Positions 25,988 through 34,529 of a stretch of 64,000 bases of DNA are shown here, one piece after another. The notes under the pieces were generated by a model that saw only the letters and a list, made by a program, of their open reading frames with translations, made no database searches and had not been told where the DNA came from. Every line of letters begins with the position of its first letter. The first letter of the stretch is position 1. Source of the DNA: Firmicutes bacterium HGW-Firmicutes-9 (GTDB lineage Bacteria; Bacillota; Clostridia; Christensenellales; CAG-138); the NCBI GenBank assembly GCA_002841395.1, contig PGZM01000006.1, positions 1-64,000 of the forward strand. The letters run 5' to 3'. Both the position numbers and the translations under genes were made by a program.

Positions 25988-26028
25988 GCACTCGAGCCGG
26001 ACGCGGTTTGCGCTAACGGCTCAAGTGC
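25988..26028 (-). promoter_or_regulatory. aspS leader hairpin, candidate antiterminator control
   Basis: On the minus strand GCACTTGAGCCG (26028-26017) pairs over 12 bp with CGGCTCGAGTGC (25999-25988). The 5' arm contains the last codons of the leader peptide. The 3' arm could instead pair with GCCGG further on, which in turn could pair with CCGGC in the terminator. The arrangement allows mutually exclusive folds. Confidence 0.5.
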
Positions 26029-26066
26029 GGTCGGTCGCTATCAAGCTTGACGACGATCATGCGCAC
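26013..26066 (-). CDS. aspS leader peptide, 17 codons
   Basis: A GTG-initiated frame starts at 26066, eight bases after AAAGGAG. The product is MRMIVVKLDSDRPHLSR. Asp codons GAT (26042-26040) and GAC (26036-26034) come just before the 12-bp hairpin that includes its final codons. It begins about 20 nt after the predicted transcription start. This is the layout of a ribosome-mediated attenuator. It is inferred from position and codon content only. Confidence 0.5.
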   Translation of the reverse strand: MRMIVVKLDSDRPHLSR

Positions 26067-26094
26067 GGCGGTCTCTCCTTTTTGAGTTGAACCT

Positions 26095-26123
26095 ATTCTA
26101 TTGCGAACAGGTCTTGTTGTCAA
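26095..26123 (-). promoter_or_regulatory. aspS leader promoter
   Basis: On the minus strand TTGACA (26118-26123) and TAGAAT (26095-26100) are exactly 17 bp apart. This is one of the best promoter matches in the window and drives the leader-aspS transcript. Confidence 0.8.
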
Positions 26124-26145
26124 TCATGATTATTCGAGTCTCTTA

Positions 26146-27351
26146 CTATGTTTTCTGCTGTATCGCAGGCAGCATGTTTTCCCGATTGATTCGTTTGATG
26201 ATCATCACCATCTCCACGATGAGCACGATCGGGCAAAGCTGAATTTTCGTGAACAGCACCACAGGAGAGTTGATCAGCGGCATCAACCACAATAGCGCCG
26301 CCATCACGCCCTCCAACTTGGTATAACCGTTCACGCTGAAATCGTAAATCAACAGAACAAGCGCAAGCCCAAGTATCACCAGATCGTATTGCATGAAATA
26401 CGGAATGATCAGCGGCATGCCCAACACGAGCATAATTCCTTTCAGCGTCAAGCGCTTGCTGCGCAAAAACGCCCAACTGACAACAGCAACAGCGCAAAGC
26501 GCAACGATCATCTGTACAGCGAGGCTGATTCGGGAATCAATGCCAAGATCAATTAAGGTCGTAAGCAGCGTTGGCTGAATGGAGGAGGTCACTTCTTTGC
26601 TTGTTTCCATCAAGTAGGAAGACGTATGGAACAGCGATTGAAAGAATCCGATCCAAACTTCTTTTCCAAAGATCAGTAAACTCAATATTGAAGCCGAGAT
26701 CACTGTACTGAAGGCGGAAAGTATCGCTTTCCAGTTCTTTTTGATGAGCAAAACAAAGAATGGAAGAATCGCCAACTGCGGTTTATAAGCAAGGAGACCT
26801 ACCATTACGCCGGATAGAACCGGACTTGTTTCCATAAATGCGATGGAGAGACCAAGCAGCGCCGTGCTGAGAAATCCGTTCTGACCCCAGCGCAGGTTGA
26901 GGAACACGCCCGGAAAACCCACCAGTAGAAAAGCCAGTTTCTTATGACTCGGCAGCATACGCCTTGCCGCGACAATCATGAATTCAAGCGTAAGCGCTAG
27001 CCACACGATTAAAGCCACATCAAACGGCAACATGGTGAGCGGAACGATCACGAACAAAAAGAACGGCGGATAGAGCCAGGGCAAAAAGTAGGGGAGCGTT
27101 AGATTCAATACAAGCTCTGTCATCGCATGATGCGCCTGTACATCAAAGATCTGCGCTACATTTCCTGCAAGCGTCATTTTGCCAGCCGCATAGAAAAGCC
27201 CGAAATCCACGCAAAACGGGGAAAACAGATTTCTCAGTTCCCCGCGCCAGAAATAAACAAAGAAGACAAATATTGCCAGATAGACAGAAAACATAAGAAA
27301 AGAATAGGCGATGATTCTATTTTCGAGTCGGCTCCACTTGTCTTTCAGCAT
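26146..27351 (-). CDS. GT87-type polyprenol-phosphate glycosyltransferase (membrane)
   Basis: This 401-residue protein has about ten membrane segments. The first loop has the conserved acidic site CVDFGLFYAAG. WLYPPFFLF follows, then a GQNGFLSTALL segment, all typical of GT87 (DUF2029) enzymes such as mycobacterial mannosyltransferases that use a polyprenyl-phosphate sugar donor outside the membrane. The product glycan is unknown. No other glycan genes are adjacent. The gene lies between the aspS promoter and the parB terminator and is probably monocistronic. Confidence 0.8.
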   Translation of the reverse strand: MLKDKWSRLENRIIAYSFLMFSVYLAIFVFFVYFWRGELRNLFSPFCVDFGLFYAAGKMTLAGNVAQIFDVQAHHAMTELVLNLTLPYFLPWLYPPFFLFVIVPLTMLPFDVALIVWLALTLEFMIVAARRMLPSHKKLAFLLVGFPGVFLNLRWGQNGFLSTALLGLSIAFMETSPVLSGVMVGLLAYKPQLAILPFFVLLIKKNWKAILSAFSTVISASILSLLIFGKEVWIGFFQSLFHTSSYLMETSKEVTSSIQPTLLTTLIDLGIDSRISLAVQMIVALCAVAVVSWAFLRSKRLTLKGIMLVLGMPLIIPYFMQYDLVILGLALVLLIYDFSVNGYTKLEGVMAALLWLMPLINSPVVLFTKIQLCPIVLIVEMVMIIKRINRENMLPAIQQKT

Positions 27352-27401
27352 GATTTCTCTGTGTTACCCTTCTGCGTAATCTACAAATGAACAGTAGTTC
27401 T

Positions 27402-27430
27402 CAAAAAAGAGCTTCTACGAAGAAGCCCTT
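27402..27430 (-). terminator. parB terminator
   Basis: On the minus strand GGGCTTC-TTCGTA-GAAGCTC is followed by six T, about 20 bp after the parB stop. Confidence 0.8.
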
Positions 27431-27447
27431 TCTATTCGCTTTATTCT

Positions 27448-28329
27448 TTACTCTTTTCCAGAGATTTTCTCAAACACCCGCTCAAGGTCCTCACGGGAGA
27501 AGTATTCGATCGTAATCTTGCCGCGCGTGTTGCTGCCGGCGAGGGAGACCTTGGTGCCCAGCGATTCACGGAAGGATTCTTCTAGTGAAGCGAGTTCCGC
27601 GGGCAAGCGCGGTTTTTCTTTTTTCGCGGGAAGAGTGGCTTTCTTTTTCTCGGAAAGCGCTTTGATCCGCTCTTCCAGCGTACGGACAGAATATTCCCGC
27701 TCAACGCATTCTTTCGCGAGCTGCTCGATTTGCACGTTGTCGGTCAGTCCCGCGAGGGTTCTGCCGTGGCCCGCGGAGAGCACGCCGCTCTTGAGCAGGT
27801 CGATGACGCTTTCCGGCAGCTGCAAGAGCCGCAGCGCATTGGCAATCGCGGGACGGCTCTTGCCGAGACGGCCGGAGACTTCCTCCTGCGTCATATCGTG
27901 CTGTTTCATCAAAAAGCGGATGGCTGCCGCTTCTTCAATCGGATTCAGATCTTCGCGCTGGATGTTTTCAATCAGCGAGACTTCGTGAATCTGCGCCTCA
28001 TCATAATCCGCAACCAACACCGGCACTTCGGAAAGTCCCGCAAGGCGCGCCGCACGGAATCTGCGTTCTCCCGCGATGATCATATAGCGGCTGCCTTTTT
28101 TCTTGACGATCAGCGGCTGCACGATGCCATGCACACGGATGGACTCCGCGAGTTCGTTGAGCGAAGTTTCTTCAAACTGCTTGCGCGGTTGGAGTGCGTT
28201 GGTGTCGATGTCGCGGACACTGATGGTCAGAATGCCCGCGCCGGATTTCTCCTGCTCCTCGACAGAGGCGGAGTAGGGATCCAGCAGCGCGTCCAATCCG
28301 CGACCGAGTCCCGTTTTTTGCGCGGCCAT
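27448..28329 (-). CDS. parB: Chromosome-partitioning protein ParB (Spo0J)
   Basis: This 293-residue CTP-dependent DNA clamp loads at parS sites and helps recruit SMC. It has the N-terminal ParB/sulfiredoxin domain with IAGERRFRAARLAG (the CTP-binding region), the ENIQREDLNPIEEA motif, then the helix-turn-helix with SGRLGKSRPAIANALRLLQLP, and a C-terminal dimerisation region. It overlaps the parA stop (TAATG). Three parS sites lie upstream of parA, next to the operon promoter, so ParB may repress its own synthesis. Confidence 0.96.
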   Translation of the reverse strand: MAAQKTGLGRGLDALLDPYSASVEEQEKSGAGILTISVRDIDTNALQPRKQFEETSLNELAESIRVHGIVQPLIVKKKGSRYMIIAGERRFRAARLAGLSEVPVLVADYDEAQIHEVSLIENIQREDLNPIEEAAAIRFLMKQHDMTQEEVSGRLGKSRPAIANALRLLQLPESVIDLLKSGVLSAGHGRTLAGLTDNVQIEQLAKECVEREYSVRTLEERIKALSEKKKATLPAKKEKPRLPAELASLEESFRESLGTKVSLAGSNTRGKITIEYFSREDLERVFEKISGKE

Positions 28330-29093
28330 TATTTGTCCTCCTTGGCGATCATCTCGCTGGCGAGGGAGGTATACGCGGTGGAACCCGCGCTGTTGGGCGC
28401 GTAGCGCGTGATCGGAAGACCGAATGACGGCGCTTCGCCGAGGCGGACGCTGCGCGGAATGATCGTATCATAAACCTTGTTCTTGAAGAATTTTTTGACT
28501 TCCTCGACCACCTGCATGGAAAGATTCGTGCGGGAGTCGAACATTGTCAGTACAACACCTTCGACGTCCAGGTCGGGATTGAGGCTCTTTCGCACGAGTT
28601 TGACCGTGTTCATCAAAAGGCTCAGACCCTCCAACGCGTAGAATTCACACTGGATCGGAACCAGCAGTGTGTTCGCCGCGGTCAGCGCGTTGAGTGTCAA
28701 AAGACCAAGAGACGGGGGACAGTCAATAAAAACATAGTCATAGCCGCCCTTTGTAGCATTCAAGGCGCGCTTGAGCACCTGTTCACGCGCGAGCATGTTG
28801 ACCAGCTCGACTTCTGCGCCGGCGAGGGAGATGTGCGCGGGGAGAAGCTTCAAGGTATCGATCATGGTGTCTTTGGTCGCTTCATCGACGGAAACGTCGT
28901 TGATCAATACATCATAGATGGATTTCCCGTCGCCTTCTTTTTTTACGCCGAGACCGCTGGTGCTGTTGCCCTGCGGGTCTGCGTCTACAAGAAGAACGCG
29001 CTTACCCTGCTCCGCAAGGCACGCGCTAAGGTTCACAGCGGTGGTCGTTTTGCCGACGCCGCCCTTTTGATTCGCTATCGCAACGATTTTCAT
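28329..29093 (-). CDS. parA: Chromosome-partitioning ATPase ParA (Soj)
   Basis: The 254-residue ATPase has the deviant Walker A KGGVGKTTTAVNL (residues 10-22), Walker A' VDADPQGNSTSGLG and Walker B FIDCPPSLGLLT. In Bacillota Soj also acts on DnaA to control initiation, which fits its position near dnaA. The start follows GGAGGAACATTCTCTGTT (spacing somewhat long). It is co-transcribed with parB from the promoter at 29176-29204. Confidence 0.97.
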   Translation of the reverse strand: MKIVAIANQKGGVGKTTTAVNLSACLAEQGKRVLLVDADPQGNSTSGLGVKKEGDGKSIYDVLINDVSVDEATKDTMIDTLKLLPAHISLAGAEVELVNMLAREQVLKRALNATKGGYDYVFIDCPPSLGLLTLNALTAANTLLVPIQCEFYALEGLSLLMNTVKLVRKSLNPDLDVEGVVLTMFDSRTNLSMQVVEEVKKFFKNKVYDTIIPRSVRLGEAPSFGLPITRYAPNSAGSTAYTSLASEMIAKEDK

Positions 29094-29175
29094 AACAGAG
29101 AATGTTCCTCCGATATTCTTGTCCTCTCGGTTGAGAGTCGTTTAATTGATTGGGTAAATTTAAACCGCTACCGCC

Positions 29176-29204
29176 ATTCTAGCAGAAATAGGGGGGTGAT
29201 TCAA
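29176..29204 (-). promoter_or_regulatory. parAB promoter
   Basis: On the minus strand TTGAAT (29199-29204) and TAGAAT (29176-29181) are 17 bp apart. The -35 directly abuts the first parS site (29205-29220). Confidence 0.7.
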
Positions 29205-29220
29205 TGTTTCACGTGAAACA
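29205..29220. promoter_or_regulatory. parS site 1
   Basis: TGTTTCACGTGAAACA is a perfect match to the consensus TGTTNCACGTGNAACA bound by ParB. It touches the parAB -35 element. Confidence 0.95.
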
Positions 29221-29305
29221 AATAGGGTATAAGAGCTTTGGTGCTGTTTTAAATAAACTTCTAACAAATCAAATTTATCTCTGTTTCACGCGATCAATCT
29301 TAAAA

Positions 29306-29321
29306 TGTTTCACGTGAAACA
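29306..29321. promoter_or_regulatory. parS site 2
   Basis: A perfect TGTTTCACGTGAAACA, 101 bp from site 1. A decayed half-like copy (TGTTTCACGCG) lies at 29282. The gap 29094-29549 holds no gene. Confidence 0.95.
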
Positions 29322-29401
29322 ATGGGTTGTGATACAGAAATGCTTCAACTACTATAGATAGAATTCTGAAGAAGAATAATTACTACACGATTGATGAGAA
29401 A

Positions 29402-29417
29402 TGTTTCACGTGAAACT
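29402..29417. promoter_or_regulatory. parS site 3
   Basis: TGTTTCACGTGAAACT differs from the consensus only in the last base. It is 96 bp from site 2. Confidence 0.9.
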
Positions 29418-29549
29418 TTCACTTCTTCTTGTTTTTAAAAGATTAATATTAAAAAAGATGTTTTCTATCTATAATTATGAGTTTTCAAAATAGCATGATA
29501 GATAGAAATTTTCTCTCTTCTTAAACGTATATGCAGATTGTAAAAAATA

Positions 29550-29918
29550 CTACTTTTCTATAATCTCCACAATAACGACTTCATTGCCATCCGGATCCTT
29601 CACTCTCAATTCATATGTACCCCATTCAAACCTGACAGGCGGTTCAAAAGAAAGTCCTTTCGTCTTCAACTCATCGCAGGTATTGTCTAAATCATCACAA
29701 ACAAAAACAAAAGACATTGTTCCGCTGACAGGCGTATTCCATTTACTCGCATCCCACAGACATATCGTTGGAGCATTTTCAAGAAAACCCAGATTCACTC
29801 CATCAAATTCGTCTACAATCGTGTTTAATATGGGAACTCCTAATTTCTCATGGTAAAACGCTTTGAGCAACTTCACATTCTTTGAAAAAACATTTGTACA
29901 AGAAAAACTTTGAATCAT
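29550..29918 (-). CDS. VOC-superfamily (glyoxalase-like) protein
   Basis: This is a 122-residue protein with one vicinal-oxygen-chelate domain. It opens with SCTNVFSKNVKLLKAFYHEKLG and closes with the metal-binding FEWGTYELRVKDPDGNEVVIVE, the usual beta-alpha-beta-beta-beta halves. Members include glyoxalase I, bleomycin and fosfomycin resistance proteins and dioxygenases. There is no resistance context, so no activity is assigned. It lies between the parS region and dnaN. Confidence 0.8.
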   Translation of the reverse strand: MIQSFSCTNVFSKNVKLLKAFYHEKLGVPILNTIVDEFDGVNLGFLENAPTICLWDASKWNTPVSGTMSFVFVCDDLDNTCDELKTKGLSFEPPVRFEWGTYELRVKDPDGNEVVIVEIIEK

Positions 29919-30023
29919 TTTAGTTTTTTCCTTCTCTTAGCCTAGAAATTTGTGAAAACTCGATTTAAACTATCTCTCGCAAAAAAGCTGTCCTTTCAGA
30001 CAGCTTCTTTTCATTCAAACTTG

Positions 30024-31127
30024 TTAGAAGTTGGAATAGATTCTGACAGGCACGATCAGAAAATAATATCCCTCTGTCTTTGCTGGGCGAATCACGCAAG
30101 GGCTGATGCTGGTCGTGAAATCCATATAGATTTTATCGTCCGGCACATTCTTTAGTACGTTGATGCAAAAACGCGGGTTGAACGCGATATCGATATCCTC
30201 GCCGTTGATCTGAACATCCATCTCTTCGTTGATCTTTCCGGCGAAGCTATTGGCGGTGATCGTCAGCTTATTGTTATGAAACTTCATGACGATGTTGTTG
30301 TTGCCTTCTCGTGCCATCAGCTGCGCACGATCGATGCTCTCCATGAGTTCGCATTTATCGATCATGACGCGCGTGGTGTGATCCTTCGGCAGAATATTCT
30401 TATACTTGATATAGTCTCCATCAAGCAATCTAGCAACCAAACGGGAATGTCTGATGTTTACGCAGACATGCGTTTTGGTGAATGTGAGTTCGACTTCCGC
30501 CTCCGTCTCGTCCATCATGCGGGAAATCTCCATCATGGATTTTCCGGGAATGACGACATTGCGTTCCGGTACCGGATTCTTCAACGGCATGGAACGCTTG
30601 GCAAATTGAAACGCATCGGTTGCAACAATCGTAATCTCCTCACCGAGCTCCATTAGTACGCCGGTTAAAATCGGCTTGCTGTCGTCCTGTGCTGTGGCAA
30701 ACACGGTTGTATTGATCATATCCTTGCAATCGGAATGATCCATTTTAACTGTGAATGTTTCTCCCGTGAAGCGCATCTCGGGAAACTCTTCTGTTGCTTC
30801 CACGCACTGCAGGCTGCTCTTTGCTCTGCCGCAGGATATATCCAGCGACTTTCCGGAGAGCGTCACTTCTGCGATAGATTCCGGCAGCTTACGAACAATT
30901 TCGGAAAACAACTTTCCGGGTACGATGGCAAAACCCTCTTCCTCTATGGTCGCGGGTAAAAGGCATTCTTTTTGGAGCATCAGATCCGAACACTTGAGTT
31001 TGACACCTTCGGCTGTTGCCTCCACATAGATGCCTTCCAAAATAGGCATCGTGGTTCTTACGGGAAGCGCTTTGATGACAGAGAGAACGCCTTCTGTCAA
31101 TTCTTTCGAGTCAATGTAAAAATGCAT
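30024..31127 (-). CDS. dnaN: DNA polymerase III beta subunit (sliding clamp)
   Basis: The 367-residue clamp dimer tethers polymerase to DNA. It opens MHFYIDSKELTEGVLSVIKA, shows the three-domain pattern (for example LPVRTTMPILEGIYVEA, then IPGKSMMEISRMMDE), and ends FLIVPVRIYSNF, close to the usual LxPVR terminal segment. It is downstream of dnaA on the same strand, but with about 490 bp of origin-like sequence between them. The usual next genes (recF, gyrB, gyrA) are missing. Confidence 0.96.
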   Translation of the reverse strand: MHFYIDSKELTEGVLSVIKALPVRTTMPILEGIYVEATAEGVKLKCSDLMLQKECLLPATIEEEGFAIVPGKLFSEIVRKLPESIAEVTLSGKSLDISCGRAKSSLQCVEATEEFPEMRFTGETFTVKMDHSDCKDMINTTVFATAQDDSKPILTGVLMELGEEITIVATDAFQFAKRSMPLKNPVPERNVVIPGKSMMEISRMMDETEAEVELTFTKTHVCVNIRHSRLVARLLDGDYIKYKNILPKDHTTRVMIDKCELMESIDRAQLMAREGNNNIVMKFHNNKLTITANSFAGKINEEMDVQINGEDIDIAFNPRFCINVLKNVPDDKIYMDFTTSISPCVIRPAKTEGYYFLIVPVRIYSNF

Positions 31128-31616
31128 GGTTCAACTTCCTTTCTCAGCGCTTGTATAATCTTCTTTATTTCAGATAGATAGATTTTACACAATTTATTAT
31201 CTCTGGTTGTAATTTTAGAACCAGCGGTATTTTGGGTAAGATTCAAGAAAACAGTATTCGAGAAAACGGCACGTTCAAAATCGCATTTTCGTTTCGGTTA
31301 TCCACACCTAACCGCGTGAAAGTGTGTTTATGATAACTAGTAATACAGAAGCAGTAGAAGTAGTATAGTGTGGGTAGTGTGTAGAACGGTGTTTTACCGC
31401 GTAAGAACGCGGTTTTGGCTGTGGAGTGGTTCGTGGAAAACCGGCTCGGGTTATCCGACCTTATACACACACTCCATACGCTCCACACACTACACATTGC
31501 ATCCACAATCGATGTCCACAAAATGTGGATAACGTGTGGATCGAATTTCTCCCGGGTAAAATGATAGAAATTTCTTTATTTGGAAACAGAAAAACGTGAT
31601 TTCGAAAAAGAATGGC
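31128..31616. promoter_or_regulatory. Candidate oriC: dnaA-dnaN intergenic region with DnaA boxes
   Basis: Perfect DnaA boxes are at 31298-31306 (+), 31461-31469 (TTATACACA, +) and 31524-31532 (-). Near-matches lie at 31451 and 31511-31540. An AT-rich stretch at 31145-31220 could unwind. A run of xAG triplets (CAG TAG AAG TAG at 31352-31363) resembles DnaA-trios. Coding strands are minus to the left and mostly plus to the right of dnaA, as expected near an origin. Confidence 0.65.
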
Positions 31617-32927
31617 TTACACCATTCTCTTTTTCACATCCTCAATCACCGAGGCAAAGGAGCTGTCCGAATCGATCATTTCTTCCACGCGCTTGCAGGC
31701 GTTGATGGCGGTGGTGTGATCGTTCTTGTCAAACAGCGTGCTGATGCGCTTGTAGGGAATGCTCAACATATCGTGGCAGAGATACATCGCAACCTGACGC
31801 GGCAGAACAATCTCGCGATCGCGCCGCTCAGAAAGCAGGCTTTCGACCGGGATCGAGTAGTATTCCGCAACGGTGCTTTTGATGATCTGCGGGGTGACTT
31901 CTTTTTTCTTCACGTCCGGCAGCAGATCGCGCAGCGCTTCGATGGTTAGTTCCAGTGTGAGCGGACGGCGGCGTAGCTGAGAATAGGCCACCACGCGCGT
32001 TAAGGAGCCCTCCAGCTCACGAATGTTGCTCACCACGTGCTCCGCGATGAACTGTATGATCTCGTCGTCTACGTCGAGGTTATCGAGCCTGGCGCGATTT
32101 CTGAGAATAGCGATTCGCGTCTCCACATCCGGCGGTTGAATATCCGCAATCAGACCCCATTCGAAACGGGAACGCAAGCGCTCCTCAAGACTGCTGATTT
32201 CCTTCGGTGGACGATCGGAACTGATGATGATCTGCTTATTGGCGTTATGGAGCGTGTTGAAGGTGTTGAAAAACTCCTCCTGCACGGACTGTTTCTTGGC
32301 GATGAACTGCACGTCGTCGATGAGCAGCACGTCGACATTGCGATAGCGCTTGCGAAACTCGAGACGCTTGTCCAGCTGGATCGCGGTGATGAGCTCGTTG
32401 GTGAAGGTTTCGCTGGTGACGTACATGACCCGCGCGGAAGGGTCATTTCCCTTGACCGAGTGGCCGATGGCATGCATCAGGTGCGTTTTGCCCAGACCTA
32501 CGCCGCCATACAGGAACAGCGGGTTATACGCTGCAGCCGGATTTTGCGCAACAGCAAGTGCTGCCGCGTGCGCAAAATGATTGGACCCGCCGACCACGAA
32601 TGTTTCAAACGTATATTTCGGGTTTAATGCAAATACATTGATGGGTTCCGAGCTGATGGGATTGATATAGATGTCGCGATCTTCCGGCAGGATGATGCGA
32701 ATGTCCGAGACGGTTTCGTTTGCCGCCTTGACCGCGTCACGCAAATTATCAAAATAGAAGTCTTCCAGTGTTTTTTGGATATCCGGCGTTGGGACTTCGA
32801 GGATTAAAACATCCTTCGATAGCGTCAGGGGTACTATCACGTCGATCCAGGCGTGAAACGACAGCCCCGTCATTTGAGGACGGATATTCTCCCGCGCGGC
32901 CGCCCAAATCGATTGCAGTTGGTCCAT
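31617..32927 (-). CDS. dnaA: Chromosomal replication initiator DnaA
   Basis: DnaA (436 residues) binds TTATNCACA boxes and opens the origin. Domain I (1-80) is followed by an unusually short linker, so the AAA+ domain starts near residue 100. Walker A is GGVGLGKTH (141-149) and Walker B is VLLIDDVQFIAKK. Domain IV has the box-reading helix-turn-helix with the DHTTAINACKRVE signature near the C-terminus. The start follows AGGGGGTATATCACT. Its promoter is at 32955-32983. Confidence 0.98.
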   Translation of the reverse strand: MDQLQSIWAAARENIRPQMTGLSFHAWIDVIVPLTLSKDVLILEVPTPDIQKTLEDFYFDNLRDAVKAANETVSDIRIILPEDRDIYINPISSEPINVFALNPKYTFETFVVGGSNHFAHAAALAVAQNPAAAYNPLFLYGGVGLGKTHLMHAIGHSVKGNDPSARVMYVTSETFTNELITAIQLDKRLEFRKRYRNVDVLLIDDVQFIAKKQSVQEEFFNTFNTLHNANKQIIISSDRPPKEISSLEERLRSRFEWGLIADIQPPDVETRIAILRNRARLDNLDVDDEIIQFIAEHVVSNIRELEGSLTRVVAYSQLRRRPLTLELTIEALRDLLPDVKKKEVTPQIIKSTVAEYYSIPVESLLSERRDREIVLPRQVAMYLCHDMLSIPYKRISTLFDKNDHTTAINACKRVEEMIDSDSSFASVIEDVKKRMV

Positions 32928-33384
32928 AGTGATATACCCCCTATATTAAACATCATCATAGCAAAAATCGAACCGTTTATCAAGCCGCCCGTATGTCGCG
33001 TGAGCGGGAATCAAACGGCGTTCACTACGCGTAGGCGAGATGGAAAAACGGTGTCCGAGGCAGCAAAAAAAGCATACTTCCGCGCGATATGCAGGCAGTA
33101 AAGCGAGTAAAAAAAGGGAGACGAACCACTGTTACGGCACAACAAATGAACACGCGTATGTGTGGTAAAACAGGTAAAAAGAGCCCTATTCTCGAAAAAA
33201 CAAAATAAAACAATGCTCAAAAACGCATCGAAAGCGTAAAAGTACACGTTTTGCCCCACTTTTTGGCAAAAATGCCATATTTCATGTGGTAAGGGGTTAA
33301 CAATCTGTGACAAACCGCCCGTTTGATTGCATTGCCACTTTTGAGGGTTTACAATAATACCAGAATATAGTAATCGGGGGAATT
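32928..33384. other. Divergent intergenic region upstream of dnaA
   Basis: About 460 bp without a gene at the coding-strand switch. On the minus strand the dnaA promoter TTGATA-17-TATGAT lies at 32955-32983. On the plus strand TTGCAT-17-TACAAT at 33327-33355 serves the hydrolase operon. No perfect DnaA box is present; only weak TTACCACA-like words occur near 33160 and 33285. Confidence 0.7.
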
Positions 33385-34326
33385 ATGCCCGTGGGAGAAT
33401 CGCTGCGCAGTCAGTTATTCATTAACTCCGAAAAGGTGGGCGACTTCGTCGAAATCACCCTACCCGTCACCGGGGAGGATGAGGAAGGCGAAATTGCGCG
33501 CATCCACTATTTGGAAGCAGGCGTCGGCGAGCCGCTACTACTGATTCATTCGCTCGGCCAGTCGCTCTACACCTGGCGGAATGTCTTTGCGGAGCTCTCG
33601 GACAACTACCGTGTGATCGCAATCGATCTACCGGGACATGGATACTCGTCCCGACCGGACACCATCGAGTATACGGCGGACGATTTTGCATACGTACTGA
33701 ACGGATTTTTAGACGCTCTGAACATCAAAAGCGCGCATATGGTCGGCTTCTCTGTTGGCGCCATGTATATGATGCGATTTTTGTCACTCTATCCAAAGCG
33801 CGTTGCCAACTGTGTCGCCATCTCGCCCGGCGGCATTACCGAGCACATGCCAAAGCTCATCCACAATATGCAAAAGCCGCTGATTGCGACCTTTGCGCGA
33901 AACCTGTTTACCGCGAGCGATGTGCGAAAGATGCTGTTGGAGTGCGTGACCGATCCTGCGCTGATCGACGATTATGTGGTCAAGCAGTATTACGAGCCGG
34001 TTTCGGATGGACTAAGCCGCGAGGCGCTGATGTATGCGCTGCGCAACTATGATCAGGAAGCTATCGCAGAAGGACTTCTGCCCGTTGAACACGAAGTACT
34101 CGTACTCTGGGGCAAAAACGACCGCTGGCACCCGCCCGCGGGTAGCGTTTATTTCCAGAGCGTACTGCGCGCAGGCAGATACTATCTCGTGCGCAACGCA
34201 GGGCATCTTCTTCAGGAAGAAGCGCCGATGAAGCTGTTGGAGATCATCTATAGCTACATTCCGCCGGCTGTGCCGAGCTATGACGTATATCGTTACACAC
34301 AGAATCTCGTGGACGACCAGGAATGA
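33385..34326 (+). CDS. Alpha/beta hydrolase
   Basis: This 313-residue cytosolic hydrolase has the oxyanion region LLLIHSLGQSLYTW, DLPGHGYSSRP, the nucleophile elbow GFSVGA (serine near 132), the acid in VLWGKNDRW and the histidine in NAGHLLQEEAP. The cap region is moderate in size. Substrate is unknown. It is the first gene of a tight operon: its stop overlaps the DUF951 start (ATGA), followed by two overlapping signal peptidase genes. The start follows a GGGGGAATT site. Confidence 0.88.
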   Translation: MPVGESLRSQLFINSEKVGDFVEITLPVTGEDEEGEIARIHYLEAGVGEPLLLIHSLGQSLYTWRNVFAELSDNYRVIAIDLPGHGYSSRPDTIEYTADDFAYVLNGFLDALNIKSAHMVGFSVGAMYMMRFLSLYPKRVANCVAISPGGITEHMPKLIHNMQKPLIATFARNLFTASDVRKMLLECVTDPALIDDYVVKQYYEPVSDGLSREALMYALRNYDQEAIAEGLLPVEHEVLVLWGKNDRWHPPAGSVYFQSVLRAGRYYLVRNAGHLLQEEAPMKLLEIIYSYIPPAVPSYDVYRYTQNLVDDQE

Positions 34327-34529
34327 TTGCGGAATTTGACCTGGGCGACGTGGTGCTCATGAAAAAGCCGCATGCCTGCGGGGAAAACGAGTGGACGATC
34401 ATCCGCGTTGGCGCGGACGTCAAGATCAAATGCAACCATTGCGGGCGCATCGTTATGCTCGATCGTGCGGACTTCGTGCGAATGGGCAAGAAAATACTGG
34501 TGAAAAAGGAACAACCGAGTGAAGCGTAA
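34323..34529 (+). CDS. DUF951 family protein (YyzM-like)
   Basis: The 68-residue protein matches the conserved DUF951 pattern: FDLGDVVLMKKPHACG at the start, then VKIKCNHCGRIVMLDRADF, with three cysteines or histidines that could bind zinc. Members are commonly encoded close to the origin in Bacillota (B. subtilis yyzM). Function is unknown. It overlaps both neighbours, by 4 bp upstream and 11 bp downstream. Confidence 0.85.
   Translation: MIAEFDLGDVVLMKKPHACGENEWTIIRVGADVKIKCNHCGRIVMLDRADFVRMGKKILVKKEQPSEA

Noticed and set aside
25862-26123. T-box leader before aspS
   Set aside because: The conserved T-box sequence and specifier-loop arrangement are absent; peptide ORFs explain the layout better.
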